A DNA stretch of 5,978 nucleotides from Bacillota bacterium (GTDB lineage Bacteria; Bacillota; Bacilli; Bacillales_B; DSM-18226), in the NCBI GenBank assembly GCA_021821235.1, contig JAKACS010000223.1, forward strand, positions 1 to 5,978, given 5' to 3'. Shown here piece by piece: positions 1 to 5,085 of this stretch (the first letter of the stretch is position 1; each line of letters opens with the position of its first letter). The notes under the pieces are model-generated. The model searched no databases. It was not told the origin of the DNA and saw only the letters and a list, made by a program, of their open reading frames with translations. The position numbers were made by a program, and so were the translations under genes.

Positions 1-120
1 TAAAATTAACGTTGGCTGATGCTGCTTCAAAAAGCAAACATCATGATTATTTGTTGACGTAATTGTTTGTTTAGTTTTCAAAGAACAATCATTTTTTCGT
101 GTTTATCGCTCAGAAGCGAC
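1..120 (-). other. 5' leader of a ribosomal RNA operon (upstream of 16S)
   Basis: Read on the minus strand, this stretch has the form of a Bacillus rRNA leader: a G start near 120, a small hairpin (TCGCT, loop TCTG, AGCGA at 106-119), the boxA-like TGTTCTTTGAAAACTAAAC block, then AACGTTAATTTTA at the very edge. That layout normally lies just upstream of the mature 16S rRNA 5' end, so the 16S gene should begin left of position 1. A second short hairpin (GCTT, loop TTTG, AAGC) lies at about 24-35. There is no coding potential. The 16S gene itself is not in the window, so the identity rests on the leader motif and the promoters upstream of it. The same boxA block also occurs in 16S-23S spacers, but the adjoining promoters argue for a leader. 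Confidence 0.75.
76..87 (-). promoter_or_regulatory. rRNA antitermination boxA
   Basis: The minus strand reads TGTTCTTTGAAA, followed by ACTAAAC. This matches the boxA element found in Bacillus rRNA leaders and spacers, where Nus factors bind the nascent RNA and make transcription resistant to early termination. It lies about 33 bases after the predicted P2 start. Confidence 0.75.
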
Positions 121-126
121 TTTTTT

Positions 127-156
127 AATTTACCATACCTCTTTATTTGATGTCAA
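127..156 (-). promoter_or_regulatory. rRNA promoter P2 (sigma-A)
   Basis: The minus strand shows a perfect -35 TTGACA (151-156), an 18-base spacer, and -10 TAAATT (127-132) preceded by TGG, which makes an extended -10 (TGnTAAATT). The 24 bases upstream of the -35 are nearly all A and T, with A- and T-tracts, like an UP element. The expected start, seven bases past the -10, is a G at 120. In B. subtilis, rRNA promoters start with G and respond to GTP level, so growth-rate and stringent control through GTP is a fair inference. Confidence 0.8.
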
Positions 157-212
157 CAACTTTTTTTAAAATTTCATTTCGTCGTTTCCATCTCTCGAAG
201 AGGACAAGAAAT

Positions 213-241
213 AATATAACATGGACAAATTACAATTGCAA
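213..241 (-). promoter_or_regulatory. probable rRNA promoter P1
   Basis: The minus strand shows TTGCAA (236-241), a 17-base spacer and TATATT (213-218), with AT-rich DNA upstream. The likely start is near 205-206, about 85 bases before the P2 start. This tandem arrangement is usual for Bacillus rRNA operons. A -10 of TATTAT at 211-216 is an alternative, with a 19-base spacer. The call is weaker than P2 because the -35 is less perfect. Confidence 0.6.
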
Positions 242-302
242 TATAATTTTTCAAAAAAACTTTTGATTCAATAAATCTGCTATAAGGAGAATTACGAGTC
301 CA

Positions 303-830
303 TTACGTTTTTAGTAAACACAATAACTGTTGTAGGTCATGCCAGCAATACAGCACCTCTTCATAAATATCATCGCCGAGGGAAACAGTTTCAGTCATTA
401 CCTTTACTGGTGCAAATAATTGATAGAATGCACGGCTCGAATTAGCAGCCAGCACCCAAACAAACATTGTTGAAAATCCCGAAGCTATTAAATCCTTCAA
501 CCCCGCTTCCAATAATAACTTTCCGATCCCTTTCCGTTTGTATTCTTCCAATAAGTAGATTGCATAAAGCTCTCCATCATTCGTGTTGGTTTCCGGACGT
601 TTAGCTCCAAATGAGGCAAAGCCGATAATCTCGTCATTACGGTTCACTGCCACATACACAATAGCATCTGCATTCGAAAGTATTTCATTCCATAAAGCAA
701 GCCTTTTCTCTACTGACAATTTCTCCAAAAAATCTTGATTGATCATTCCTTTATACGTTTCTTTCCAGCTTACTGTATGAACGCGGGCAATCCCCATCGC
801 ATCTTTTATATTTGCCTTACGAATCTTCAT
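303..830 (-). CDS. GNAT-family N-acetyltransferase
   Basis: This 175-residue cytoplasmic protein probably moves an acetyl group from acetyl-CoA to an amine; the substrate cannot be told from sequence. The N-terminal strand MKIRKANIKDA is typical of the family. The acetyl-CoA-binding motif A is at about 87-107 (ELYAIYLLEEY, then KRKGIG at 98-103, the pyrophosphate-binding loop). NSSRAFY at about 130-136 holds the tyrosine that often acts as general acid. The glycine that usually follows in the FYxxxGF segment is absent (QLFAP instead), a small oddity. Length is normal for the family. The ATG start is supported by AAGGAGA about seven bases upstream, inside the end of the exporter gene. The start overlaps that gene's stop in an ATGA, so the two are probably translationally coupled and the enzyme may modify something the exporter handles. 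No convincing terminator separates its stop from the rRNA promoters. Confidence 0.88.
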   Translation of the reverse strand: MKIRKANIKDAMGIARVHTVSWKETYKGMINQDFLEKLSVEKRLALWNEILSNADAIVYVAVNRNDEIIGFASFGAKRPETNTNDGELYAIYLLEEYKRKGIGKLLLEAGLKDLIASGFSTMFVWVLAANSSRAFYQLFAPVKVMTETVSLGDDIYEEVLYCWHDLQQLLCLLKT

Positions 831-1723
831 TCAATTCTCTCCTTCAAACTTTTCTTTTTTTCATCTAAAGCAAATAGGGTAATTCCGCTAATAACGATGA
901 TCCCGCCGACAATTTGCGTCCAAATCGTCCTTTCATGAAGAAAAAAATAAGCTAGAATGGTTGCTCCGACCGGCTCGAATAAAATTGCCACAGAGATGAT
1001 GGACGTGCTCAGCCATTTCAAAGACCAATTAAACAAGGTATGTCCCATTAAATTAGGAACAATCGCCAATAAAATAAAAAAGAGCCAATCGCTCGCTTTA
1101 TAAGGAAAGAGCGGCTGTTTTTCAACTAACACATATAGAAAAAGAGCAACGGAACTCATAAAATAGACAACAAATGTATATGTAACGAGCGAAATTCTTT
1201 TTCGAACATTTTGCCCGAGCAATAAATAAAATGTAATCAAAGCGCTGGCCACAAGCGCAAGAAAGTCACCATAAAGAGCTGCACCGCTCATGCGAAAATC
1301 GCCCCAGCTGATCATGATGCTTCCTCCAACTGCCGCCAGCCCGCTTAAAACAGCTTTCCACGAAATCCTTTCCTTAAAGAAAAAATAGGTACCGACAAAG
1401 GCGAAAAGGGGCTGCAATGTAACAAGAACCGTTGAACTGGCAACCGATGTATAGTTTAATGATTCAAACCATAGGATAAAGTGAAATGCAAGGAAGATGC
1501 CGGCTAGCGCAGAGAAAAGCCAGTCTTTTTTCGTTAGGAATCGGAGCTCAGAAAGATAATTTGGTAAAAATACCGGAACCATCAAAAGTACTGAAAAAAA
1601 CAATCGGTAGAAAGCAATGATACCTGATGGTGCGGAAGTAAGTTTGACAAAGATGGCAGATGCCGATACAGAGATGACCCCGATCATAACGGGGATATAG
1701 GGATTTATTTTTGGTTCTTCCAT
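827..1723 (-). CDS. DMT-superfamily (EamA) membrane transporter
   Basis: This 298-residue protein sits in the cytoplasmic membrane with about ten hydrophobic helices in two EamA repeats (about 11-140 and 150-286). The repeat hallmarks are visible twice: the STVLVTLQPLFAFVGTYFFFK segment with KERISW in the first half, and ILFEPVGATILAYFFLHERTIW in the second. A charged tail (DEKKKSLKERIE) ends the protein. Family members export metabolites, amino acids or drugs; the substrate here is unknown. A longer frame begins at 1744, but AAAGGAG at 1730-1736 lies six bases before the ATG at 1723, so that ATG is taken as the start and seven residues are dropped. The stop overlaps the acetyltransferase start by four bases (ATGA), indicating an operon. 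It is divergent from the MgtC-like gene. Confidence 0.88.
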   Translation of the reverse strand: MEEPKINPYIPVMIGVISVSASAIFVKLTSAPSGIIAFYRLFFSVLLMVPVFLPNYLSELRFLTKKDWLFSALAGIFLAFHFILWFESLNYTSVASSTVLVTLQPLFAFVGTYFFFKERISWKAVLSGLAAVGGSIMISWGDFRMSGAALYGDFLALVASALITFYLLLGQNVRKRISLVTYTFVVYFMSSVALFLYVLVEKQPLFPYKASDWLFFILLAIVPNLMGHTLFNWSLKWLSTSIISVAILFEPVGATILAYFFLHERTIWTQIVGGIIVISGITLFALDEKKKSLKERIE

Positions 1724-1729
1724 TTCATA

Positions 1730-1736
1730 CTCCTTT
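1730..1736 (-). promoter_or_regulatory. ribosome binding site that sets the exporter start
   Basis: The minus strand reads AAAGGAG, then TATGAA, then ATG at 1723. The upstream ATG at 1744 has no purine-rich site before it, and this ribosome binding site would lie inside the longer frame. The shorter start is therefore preferred. Confidence 0.8.
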
Positions 1737-1757
1737 AAAAACATGCTATTGGTTGTG

Positions 1758-1786
1758 TATACATAATTTTATTCCTATCTTATACT
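1758..1786 (+). promoter_or_regulatory. candidate promoter of the MgtC-like gene
   Basis: The plus strand has TATACT (1781-1786, 5 of 6 to consensus) with TATACA (1758-1763, 4 of 6) 17 bases upstream. The start would be near 1793, giving a leader of about 40 bases. It faces a candidate promoter for the exporter on the other strand, and the two overlap. Confidence 0.4.
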
Positions 1787-1794
1787 ATTTTCTA
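1766..1794 (-). promoter_or_regulatory. candidate promoter of the exporter-acetyltransferase operon
   Basis: The minus strand reads TAGAAA (1789-1794, 4 of 6), a 17-base spacer, then TAAAAT (1766-1771, 5 of 6). The start would be near 1759, about 36 bases before the chosen ATG. The region is very AT-rich, so chance matches are easy and the call is tentative. Confidence 0.35.
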
Positions 1795-1819
1795 TCCTAA
1801 ATATTTTTTTCAATGGAAC

Positions 1820-1828
1820 GGATGTGAT
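1820..1828 (+). promoter_or_regulatory. ribosome binding site that sets the MgtC-like start
   Basis: GGATGTGAT differs by one base from GGAGGTGAT, the sequence complementary to the 16S rRNA 3' end. Counting from the last base of the GGATG part there are eight bases to the ATG at 1833. The longer frame would start at the GTG at 1824, which lies inside this site and so is unlikely to be used. Confidence 0.65.
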
Positions 1829-1832
1829 TTTG

Positions 1833-2528
1833 ATGGAGAATATTGATCTTGAAATTTTACTTAAATTAGGGATTTCAGCTGTCTTGGGACTTGTGATCGG
1901 TCTTGAACGCGAATTGAAACGAAAGCCAGTTGGTCTAAAAACCAGCCTTGTCATTTCGATTGTTAGCTGCTTATTAACGATTGTTTCGATTGAATCGGCC
2001 TATATGTTCCCGAATTCTGACAAAGTTCGCATCACAATGGATCCATTGCGCCTTGCAGCACAGATTGTCTCTGGAATCGGTTTTCTTGGTGCAGGGGTAA
2101 TTTTGCGAAGGGGAAATGATAGTATTTCAGGCTTAACGACAGCCGCGATGATTTGGGGGGCAGCAGGCATCGGGATTGCTGTCGGTGCTGGGTTTTATAT
2201 CGAGGCTTTTGCTGGAGTAGCATTGTTGATCATTAGTGTCGAGTTTATTCCATTTTTAATGAAGCTAATCGGACCAAAGCAATTGCGTGAAAAAGAAATT
2301 ATGTTACAGCTTCACATTCTCGATAAGGCGGATGTTGACAAAGTGATGACTTTTTTGATAGCAGAAAAGTACACGATTCGCCGGATTCGCATCAAGGATC
2401 TGAGCGACGGCGACCATCTTGTTCAAATTTTACTTGCAATGGATATGCGAAAAAAAATTACGGATGTCTATTATTCAGCATCTCAAATGGAGGGTGTTGA
2501 AAGAGTGGAGATCGAAAGTATTAGCTGA
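1833..2528 (+). CDS. MgtC/SapB-family membrane protein
   Basis: This 231-residue protein has an N-terminal membrane domain of about five helices (about 6-23, 37-53, 73-91, 102-118, 122-143) and a soluble C-terminal domain of about 85 residues. MgtC signatures are clear: GLERELKRKPVGLKT (23-37), DPLRLAAQIVSGIGFLGAG (70-88) and GLTTAAMIWGAAGIGIAVGAG (100-120). The C-terminal part (about 155-231) resembles the ACT-like regulatory domain of MgtC proteins. MgtC relatives are linked to growth at low magnesium and, in pathogens, to survival in macrophages. The old name Mg transporter is doubtful, as MgtC modulates other membrane machinery such as F-type ATP synthase. In B. subtilis the comparable proteins are SapB and YhiD, of similar length. 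The start was placed at the ATG at 1833 because of GGATGTGAT upstream. No clear terminator follows; the tRNA promoter begins 25 bases after the stop. Confidence 0.88.
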   Translation: MENIDLEILLKLGISAVLGLVIGLERELKRKPVGLKTSLVISIVSCLLTIVSIESAYMFPNSDKVRITMDPLRLAAQIVSGIGFLGAGVILRRGNDSISGLTTAAMIWGAAGIGIAVGAGFYIEAFAGVALLIISVEFIPFLMKLIGPKQLREKEIMLQLHILDKADVDKVMTFLIAEKYTIRRIRIKDLSDGDHLVQILLAMDMRKKITDVYYSASQMEGVERVEIESIS

Positions 2529-2552
2529 GTTAAAAATTTTTTCATTTTCCTC

Positions 2553-2581
2553 TTGCGCGAAAGCATGGATGCCGCTATAAT
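2553..2581 (+). promoter_or_regulatory. promoter of the tRNA-Ala gene
   Basis: A perfect -10 TATAAT (2576-2581) lies 17 bases after TTGCGC (2553-2558), a weak -35 that keeps the TTG. The start would be near 2588, leaving about 14 bases of 5' leader for RNase P to remove. The spacing and perfect -10 make this the likely promoter. Read-through from the MgtC-like gene is also possible. Confidence 0.6.
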
Positions 2582-2600
2582 CATTCATGTACCGTTCATA

Positions 2601-2674
<74 letters not shown>

Positions 2675-2682
2675 TAAAGATC

Positions 2683-2709
2683 AGACCTTGCAACCGCAAG
2701 GTCTTTTTT
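2683..2709 (+). terminator. intrinsic terminator of tRNA-Ala
   Basis: A perfect 9-base-pair hairpin (AGACCTTGC, loop AACC, GCAAGGTCT) runs into six T residues. It begins eight bases after the tRNA. Read on the minus strand the same hairpin is followed only by GATCTTTATG, so it would be a poor terminator for folE. Confidence 0.9.
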
Positions 2710-2751
2710 CTTTGTTCATCGATTGTACGATCTGCTTTATTTCTCGTTCCT

Positions 2752-3399
2752 TCAAATTTTTCCTTGCCTTTGAAGTAAGGATAGAAATTCTGCACGCGCC
2801 TCCGAATGGGTTGAAAATACCCCTCTAACAGAGGAGGTGGTGGTTGAAGCACTTGATTTTTTTATTCCTCGTCCGCACATGCACATATGCTTTGCTTCAA
2901 TAATCACCATTGTTCCTTTTGGTTCAAGAATTTCTTCCATTGCCTCAGCAATCTGCGAGGTAAGCCGCTCTTGAACTTGAAATCTTTTCGCATACCCTTC
3001 CACCATGCGGGCGATTTTTGAAAGGCCTGTAATTTTCTCGTTTGGGATATAACCGACATGTGCAACACCGAAAAATGGCGCAAAATGGTGTTCACAAACC
3101 GAATGAAATTCAATATCTCTTACTAAAATCAATTCTTGGTGCGCTACATCAAAGGTTTTTTCTAGATGAAGTTTTGGATCTTCCCGGTAGCCTTCTGTAT
3201 ATTCAAGGAATGCCTTAAGCACACGATAAGGAGTTTCTTGAAGGCCATCTCGGTTTGGATCGTCACCGCATAATTCAATTAAGCCTTTGACACCTTCCAT
3301 AAATTGAAAACCTTGATTTGTTTTTTTGTTTAATTCAGAGTATTTTTCCAATACGTCCGGAAAATTTTCCGTAATTAATCTTTTTGCATCTACTGCCAT
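2752..3399 (-). CDS. folE: GTP cyclohydrolase I
   Basis: This 215-residue cytosolic enzyme turns GTP into 7,8-dihydroneopterin triphosphate and formate. This is the first step of folate synthesis and, in bacteria, also the entry to queuosine-type deazaguanines. The zinc ligands are visible: C102 and H105 in VCEHHF, and C173 in HMCMCGRG. Other family blocks are DPNRDGLQETPYRV (47-60), ITGLSKIARMVE (123-134), QVQERLTSQIAE (141-152) and the SASTTTSSVRGVF tail (183-195). It has about 30 residues before the first conserved helix (FMEGVKGLIELCG), an N-terminal extension compared with the roughly 190-residue B. subtilis MtrA but close to E. coli FolE in length. An extra cysteine (C175) follows the zinc cysteine. 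The ATG has AAGGGGT about nine bases upstream. It lies 33 bases downstream of the regulator gene with no promoter visible between, so the two are probably co-transcribed. Confidence 0.94.
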   Translation of the reverse strand: MAVDAKRLITENFPDVLEKYSELNKKTNQGFQFMEGVKGLIELCGDDPNRDGLQETPYRVLKAFLEYTEGYREDPKLHLEKTFDVAHQELILVRDIEFHSVCEHHFAPFFGVAHVGYIPNEKITGLSKIARMVEGYAKRFQVQERLTSQIAEAMEEILEPKGTMVIIEAKHMCMCGRGIKKSSASTTTSSVRGVFSTHSEARAEFLSLLQRQGKI

Positions 3400-3432
3400 A
3401 ACATTTTACCCCTTTTTTTCACATTCTTTTTC

Positions 3433-4116
3433 CTATAAAGATGATTCAAGAGTGAAGTGCGGAAAGTCCTCGGGAATCGGCTCGGCTAACATTACACGAA
3501 AGACACAACGGCCATCCCCATTTTGAAAAGACTCTTCACGTACTACACGATGCCCAAGTAAGCGTGTAAGTAAAGAGACAGTCACGCTGCAAAGGGCTGG
3601 ACGCCGCTTAGCCACATTGAAAAAAGGACAATTCCGTTCAATTAGGCAGAGGCGATCACCTGCATTTTCGATTTCCATAAAAGCGTCATTTTCATGATAA
3701 ATTTCCTTTAAAACTTCGACACGCTTTACCAGACTTAGACCTTGAAGACGCGGCTCCCACTCCCGCACCCTTGCATCCGTCATGGTGGTGAGTATTTGCA
3801 CTAACGCATCTTTTCCAAGCTGATCAGCAACAGTATCAAGCACTTCGACTGTAAGAGAATCATAATGTTTGGGAAACAAGTGCTCACCTTCGGATGTTAA
3901 GTGATAACGCATAGCCGGCCGCCCTCCGCCGTTTCCTGGTTCTCTTTTTAAAAATCCCTTAACCCAGCCATCATGTTCAAGCTGCAGAAGTTGTTGACGT
4001 ACTGCTTCGCGTGTCATTTCGAATAGGGAAGCTAACTCGGCAATCGTCGCAGCGCCTTCCCGTTTAATCGTACGGAGGATTAACTGACGCGTCTCAGCTA
4101 GTTGTTCGATATTCAC
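3433..4116 (-). CDS. SufR-like helix-turn-helix regulator with C-terminal cysteines
   Basis: This 227-residue DNA-binding protein has an N-terminal winged helix: the helix-turn-helix is at about 24-52 (TIAELASLFEMTREAVRQQL), and a glycine-rich turn plus wing at about 61-73 (GNGGGRPAMRYHL). The C-terminal half carries C163 and C176 (C-x12-C in RNCPFFNVAKRRPALC) and C204 (GRCVF), with a further C157. SufR-type regulators hold an Fe-S cluster with such cysteines. Here H189 falls about where another ligand would be expected, so cluster binding is plausible but unproven. It probably senses iron, Fe-S status or redox stress. The longest frame starts with TTG at 4122, only three or four bases from AAAGGAGGG; the GTG at 4116 has ideal spacing and is chosen. 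It is followed by folE, probably in one operon, and is divergent from the lysozyme-like gene. Inverted repeats upstream suggest autoregulation. Family (HTH with metal-binding C-terminus) is sure; the ligand is not. Confidence 0.82.
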   Translation of the reverse strand: MNIEQLAETRQLILRTIKREGAATIAELASLFEMTREAVRQQLLQLEHDGWVKGFLKREPGNGGGRPAMRYHLTSEGEHLFPKHYDSLTVEVLDTVADQLGKDALVQILTTMTDARVREWEPRLQGLSLVKRVEVLKEIYHENDAFMEIENAGDRLCLIERNCPFFNVAKRRPALCSVTVSLLTRLLGHRVVREESFQNGDGRCVFRVMLAEPIPEDFPHFTLESSL

Positions 4117-4123
4117 GTTCAAT

Positions 4124-4132
4124 CCCTCCTTT
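4124..4132 (-). promoter_or_regulatory. ribosome binding site that sets the regulator start
   Basis: The minus strand reads AAAGGAGGG, a near-perfect match to the 16S rRNA 3' end. Eight bases separate the GGAGG core from the GTG at 4116. The TTG at 4122 is too close to the site to be a good start. Confidence 0.8.
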
Positions 4133-4196
4133 ATTTTGTGGAGAAGGGGGACACATTGCAGTTAACAACGAATCCCCTCTACATGATTTGTACTAT

Positions 4197-4225
4197 ATAA
4201 TACTCATTCATTCTTAATTATGCAA
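4197..4225 (-). promoter_or_regulatory. promoter of the regulator-folE operon
   Basis: The minus strand shows TTGCAT (4220-4225), a 17-base spacer and TATTAT (4197-4202). The start would be near 4190, giving a leader of about 74 bases before the GTG. The -35 lies inside an arm of the inverted repeats at 4216-4265, so a protein bound there would block RNA polymerase. Confidence 0.6.
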
Positions 4226-4265
4226 GTTATATATTGTATAATATGCATAATTTCCTAACTTGCAT
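4216..4265. repeat. nested inverted repeats, candidate operator
   Basis: ATGCAAGTTA at 4220-4229 is repeated as its exact complement TAACTTGCAT at 4256-4265. AATTATGCA at 4216-4224 is repeated as TGCATAATT at 4244-4252. The shared core is ATGCA, giving three related half-sites in 50 bases. The set covers the -35 of the regulator promoter and lies upstream of the divergent lysozyme-like gene promoter. It is a likely binding site for the adjacent regulator, though this is inferred from position only. Confidence 0.55.
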
Positions 4266-4293
4266 TTCAGTAAATTTTCCAAAGCTTTCAGCA

Positions 4294-4322
4294 AAGACAT
4301 TTGCCTTTTCCTTTCGTATAAT
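4294..4322 (+). promoter_or_regulatory. promoter of the lysozyme-like gene
   Basis: A perfect -10 TATAAT (4317-4322) has AAGACA (4294-4299, 4 of 6) 17 bases upstream. The start would be near 4329, about 32 bases before the ATG. The inverted repeats end about 28 bases upstream of the -35, so a bound regulator could affect this promoter as well. Confidence 0.6.
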
Positions 4323-4360
4323 AGGTATTAGTATAGAATTCAACATTAGAGGAGAAAGGT

Positions 4361-5017
4361 ATGAAAAAACGAAGACGCAAAAAGTCGAATGCATTGTTCA
4401 TCTTGCTGCTACTTGTTTTCGTTTTGATTGTGGCTAATTTGATAAAACAATCATCACAATGGGGCCTACCCGAACTATCGTTTGATCCCTTTGCAAATTC
4501 TAAAAAATACAAACCGTTAATCGAGACTGAATTAGCAAAATACCATTTGGAAAATTACACAACTGTTTTGATTGCTTTAATGCAGCAAGAAAGCCGCGGT
4601 AAAGGCGGGGATCCGATGCAGGCTTCGGAATCATTAGGGCTGCCCCCCAATTCTATTAAAGATCCAAAGCAAAGTATCGAAGCAGGAGTCAAACATTTTC
4701 AAAGAGCGCTTGTTTATGGAAAAAGTAAGAATGTCGATTTTCCGACAATTATTCAAGCCTATAACATGGGAATTGGCTATATTGACTATGTGGCCCAAAA
4801 TGGGGGCAAACATAGCGAAGAATTGGCCAAGCAGTTTTCACTCAAACAAGTGAAAGCAAAGCCTGAGATTTACAGATGCAGCGGAGATCAGAATAACTTC
4901 CGCTATCCGTACTGCTATGGAGATTTCACGTATAGTACAAAAGTTAGTAAAAACATTCAATCTTTAACAGACACCGTTCCTGTCGCGAAAAATAAATCAG
5001 CTGCAGAAGCTTTTTAA
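4361..5017 (+). CDS. membrane-anchored lysozyme-like cell-wall hydrolase (YocA/CwlT N-domain type)
   Basis: This 218-residue protein probably cuts glycan strands of peptidoglycan outside the membrane. A very basic start (MKKRRRKKS) precedes one hydrophobic helix (about 11-27), so it is a signal anchor with the catalytic domain outside. That domain (about 48-200) has the signature of the lysozyme-like domain of CwlT: ALMQQESRGKGGDPMQASES (72-91), with E77 the likely catalytic acid, and IIQAYNMGIGYIDYV (130-144). Two cysteines (C173, C185) could pair outside the cell. Unlike CwlT it has no C-terminal NlpC/P60 peptidase domain. Its length is near that of B. subtilis YocA. CwlT proteins work in conjugative elements, but no conjugation genes are seen here, so a general wall-remodelling role is more likely. 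AGAGGAG lies six bases or so before the ATG. The nitroreductase follows after 68 bases with no clear terminator between. Confidence 0.85.
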   Translation: MKKRRRKKSNALFILLLLVFVLIVANLIKQSSQWGLPELSFDPFANSKKYKPLIETELAKYHLENYTTVLIALMQQESRGKGGDPMQASESLGLPPNSIKDPKQSIEAGVKHFQRALVYGKSKNVDFPTIIQAYNMGIGYIDYVAQNGGKHSEELAKQFSLKQVKAKPEIYRCSGDQNNFRYPYCYGDFTYSTKVSKNIQSLTDTVPVAKNKSAAEAF

Positions 5018-5085
5018 TTTTTTTCAAAAATAGATTTTTAAAACTGCGGAAATACTAAAAAGAATGTTAAAGGGAGGAAAAACAG

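Noticed and set aside
242..302. Terminator for the acetyltransferase operon
   Set aside because: Only a weak TCAAAA/TTTTGA hairpin is visible, without GC pairs or a proper T-run in the right place, so it was not called.
735..938. Plus-strand frame of 67 codons
   Set aside because: It lies opposite the end of the exporter and start of the acetyltransferase, has no good ribosome binding site and no recognisable protein pattern.
1724..1832. Magnesium riboswitch ahead of the MgtC-like gene
   Set aside because: The whole gap is 109 bases and contains two candidate promoters; the predicted leader of about 40 bases is too short for an M-box.
3400..3432. preQ1 or folate-type riboswitch ahead of folE
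   Set aside because: Only 33 bases separate folE from the regulator gene; they hold the ribosome binding site and a poly-A/T run but no room for an aptamer.
4234..4512. Frames at 4234-4437 (plus) and 4288-4512 (minus)
   Set aside because: They cover the promoter region and the start of the lysozyme-like gene in other frames; that gene has a clear ribosome binding site and recognisable domain.
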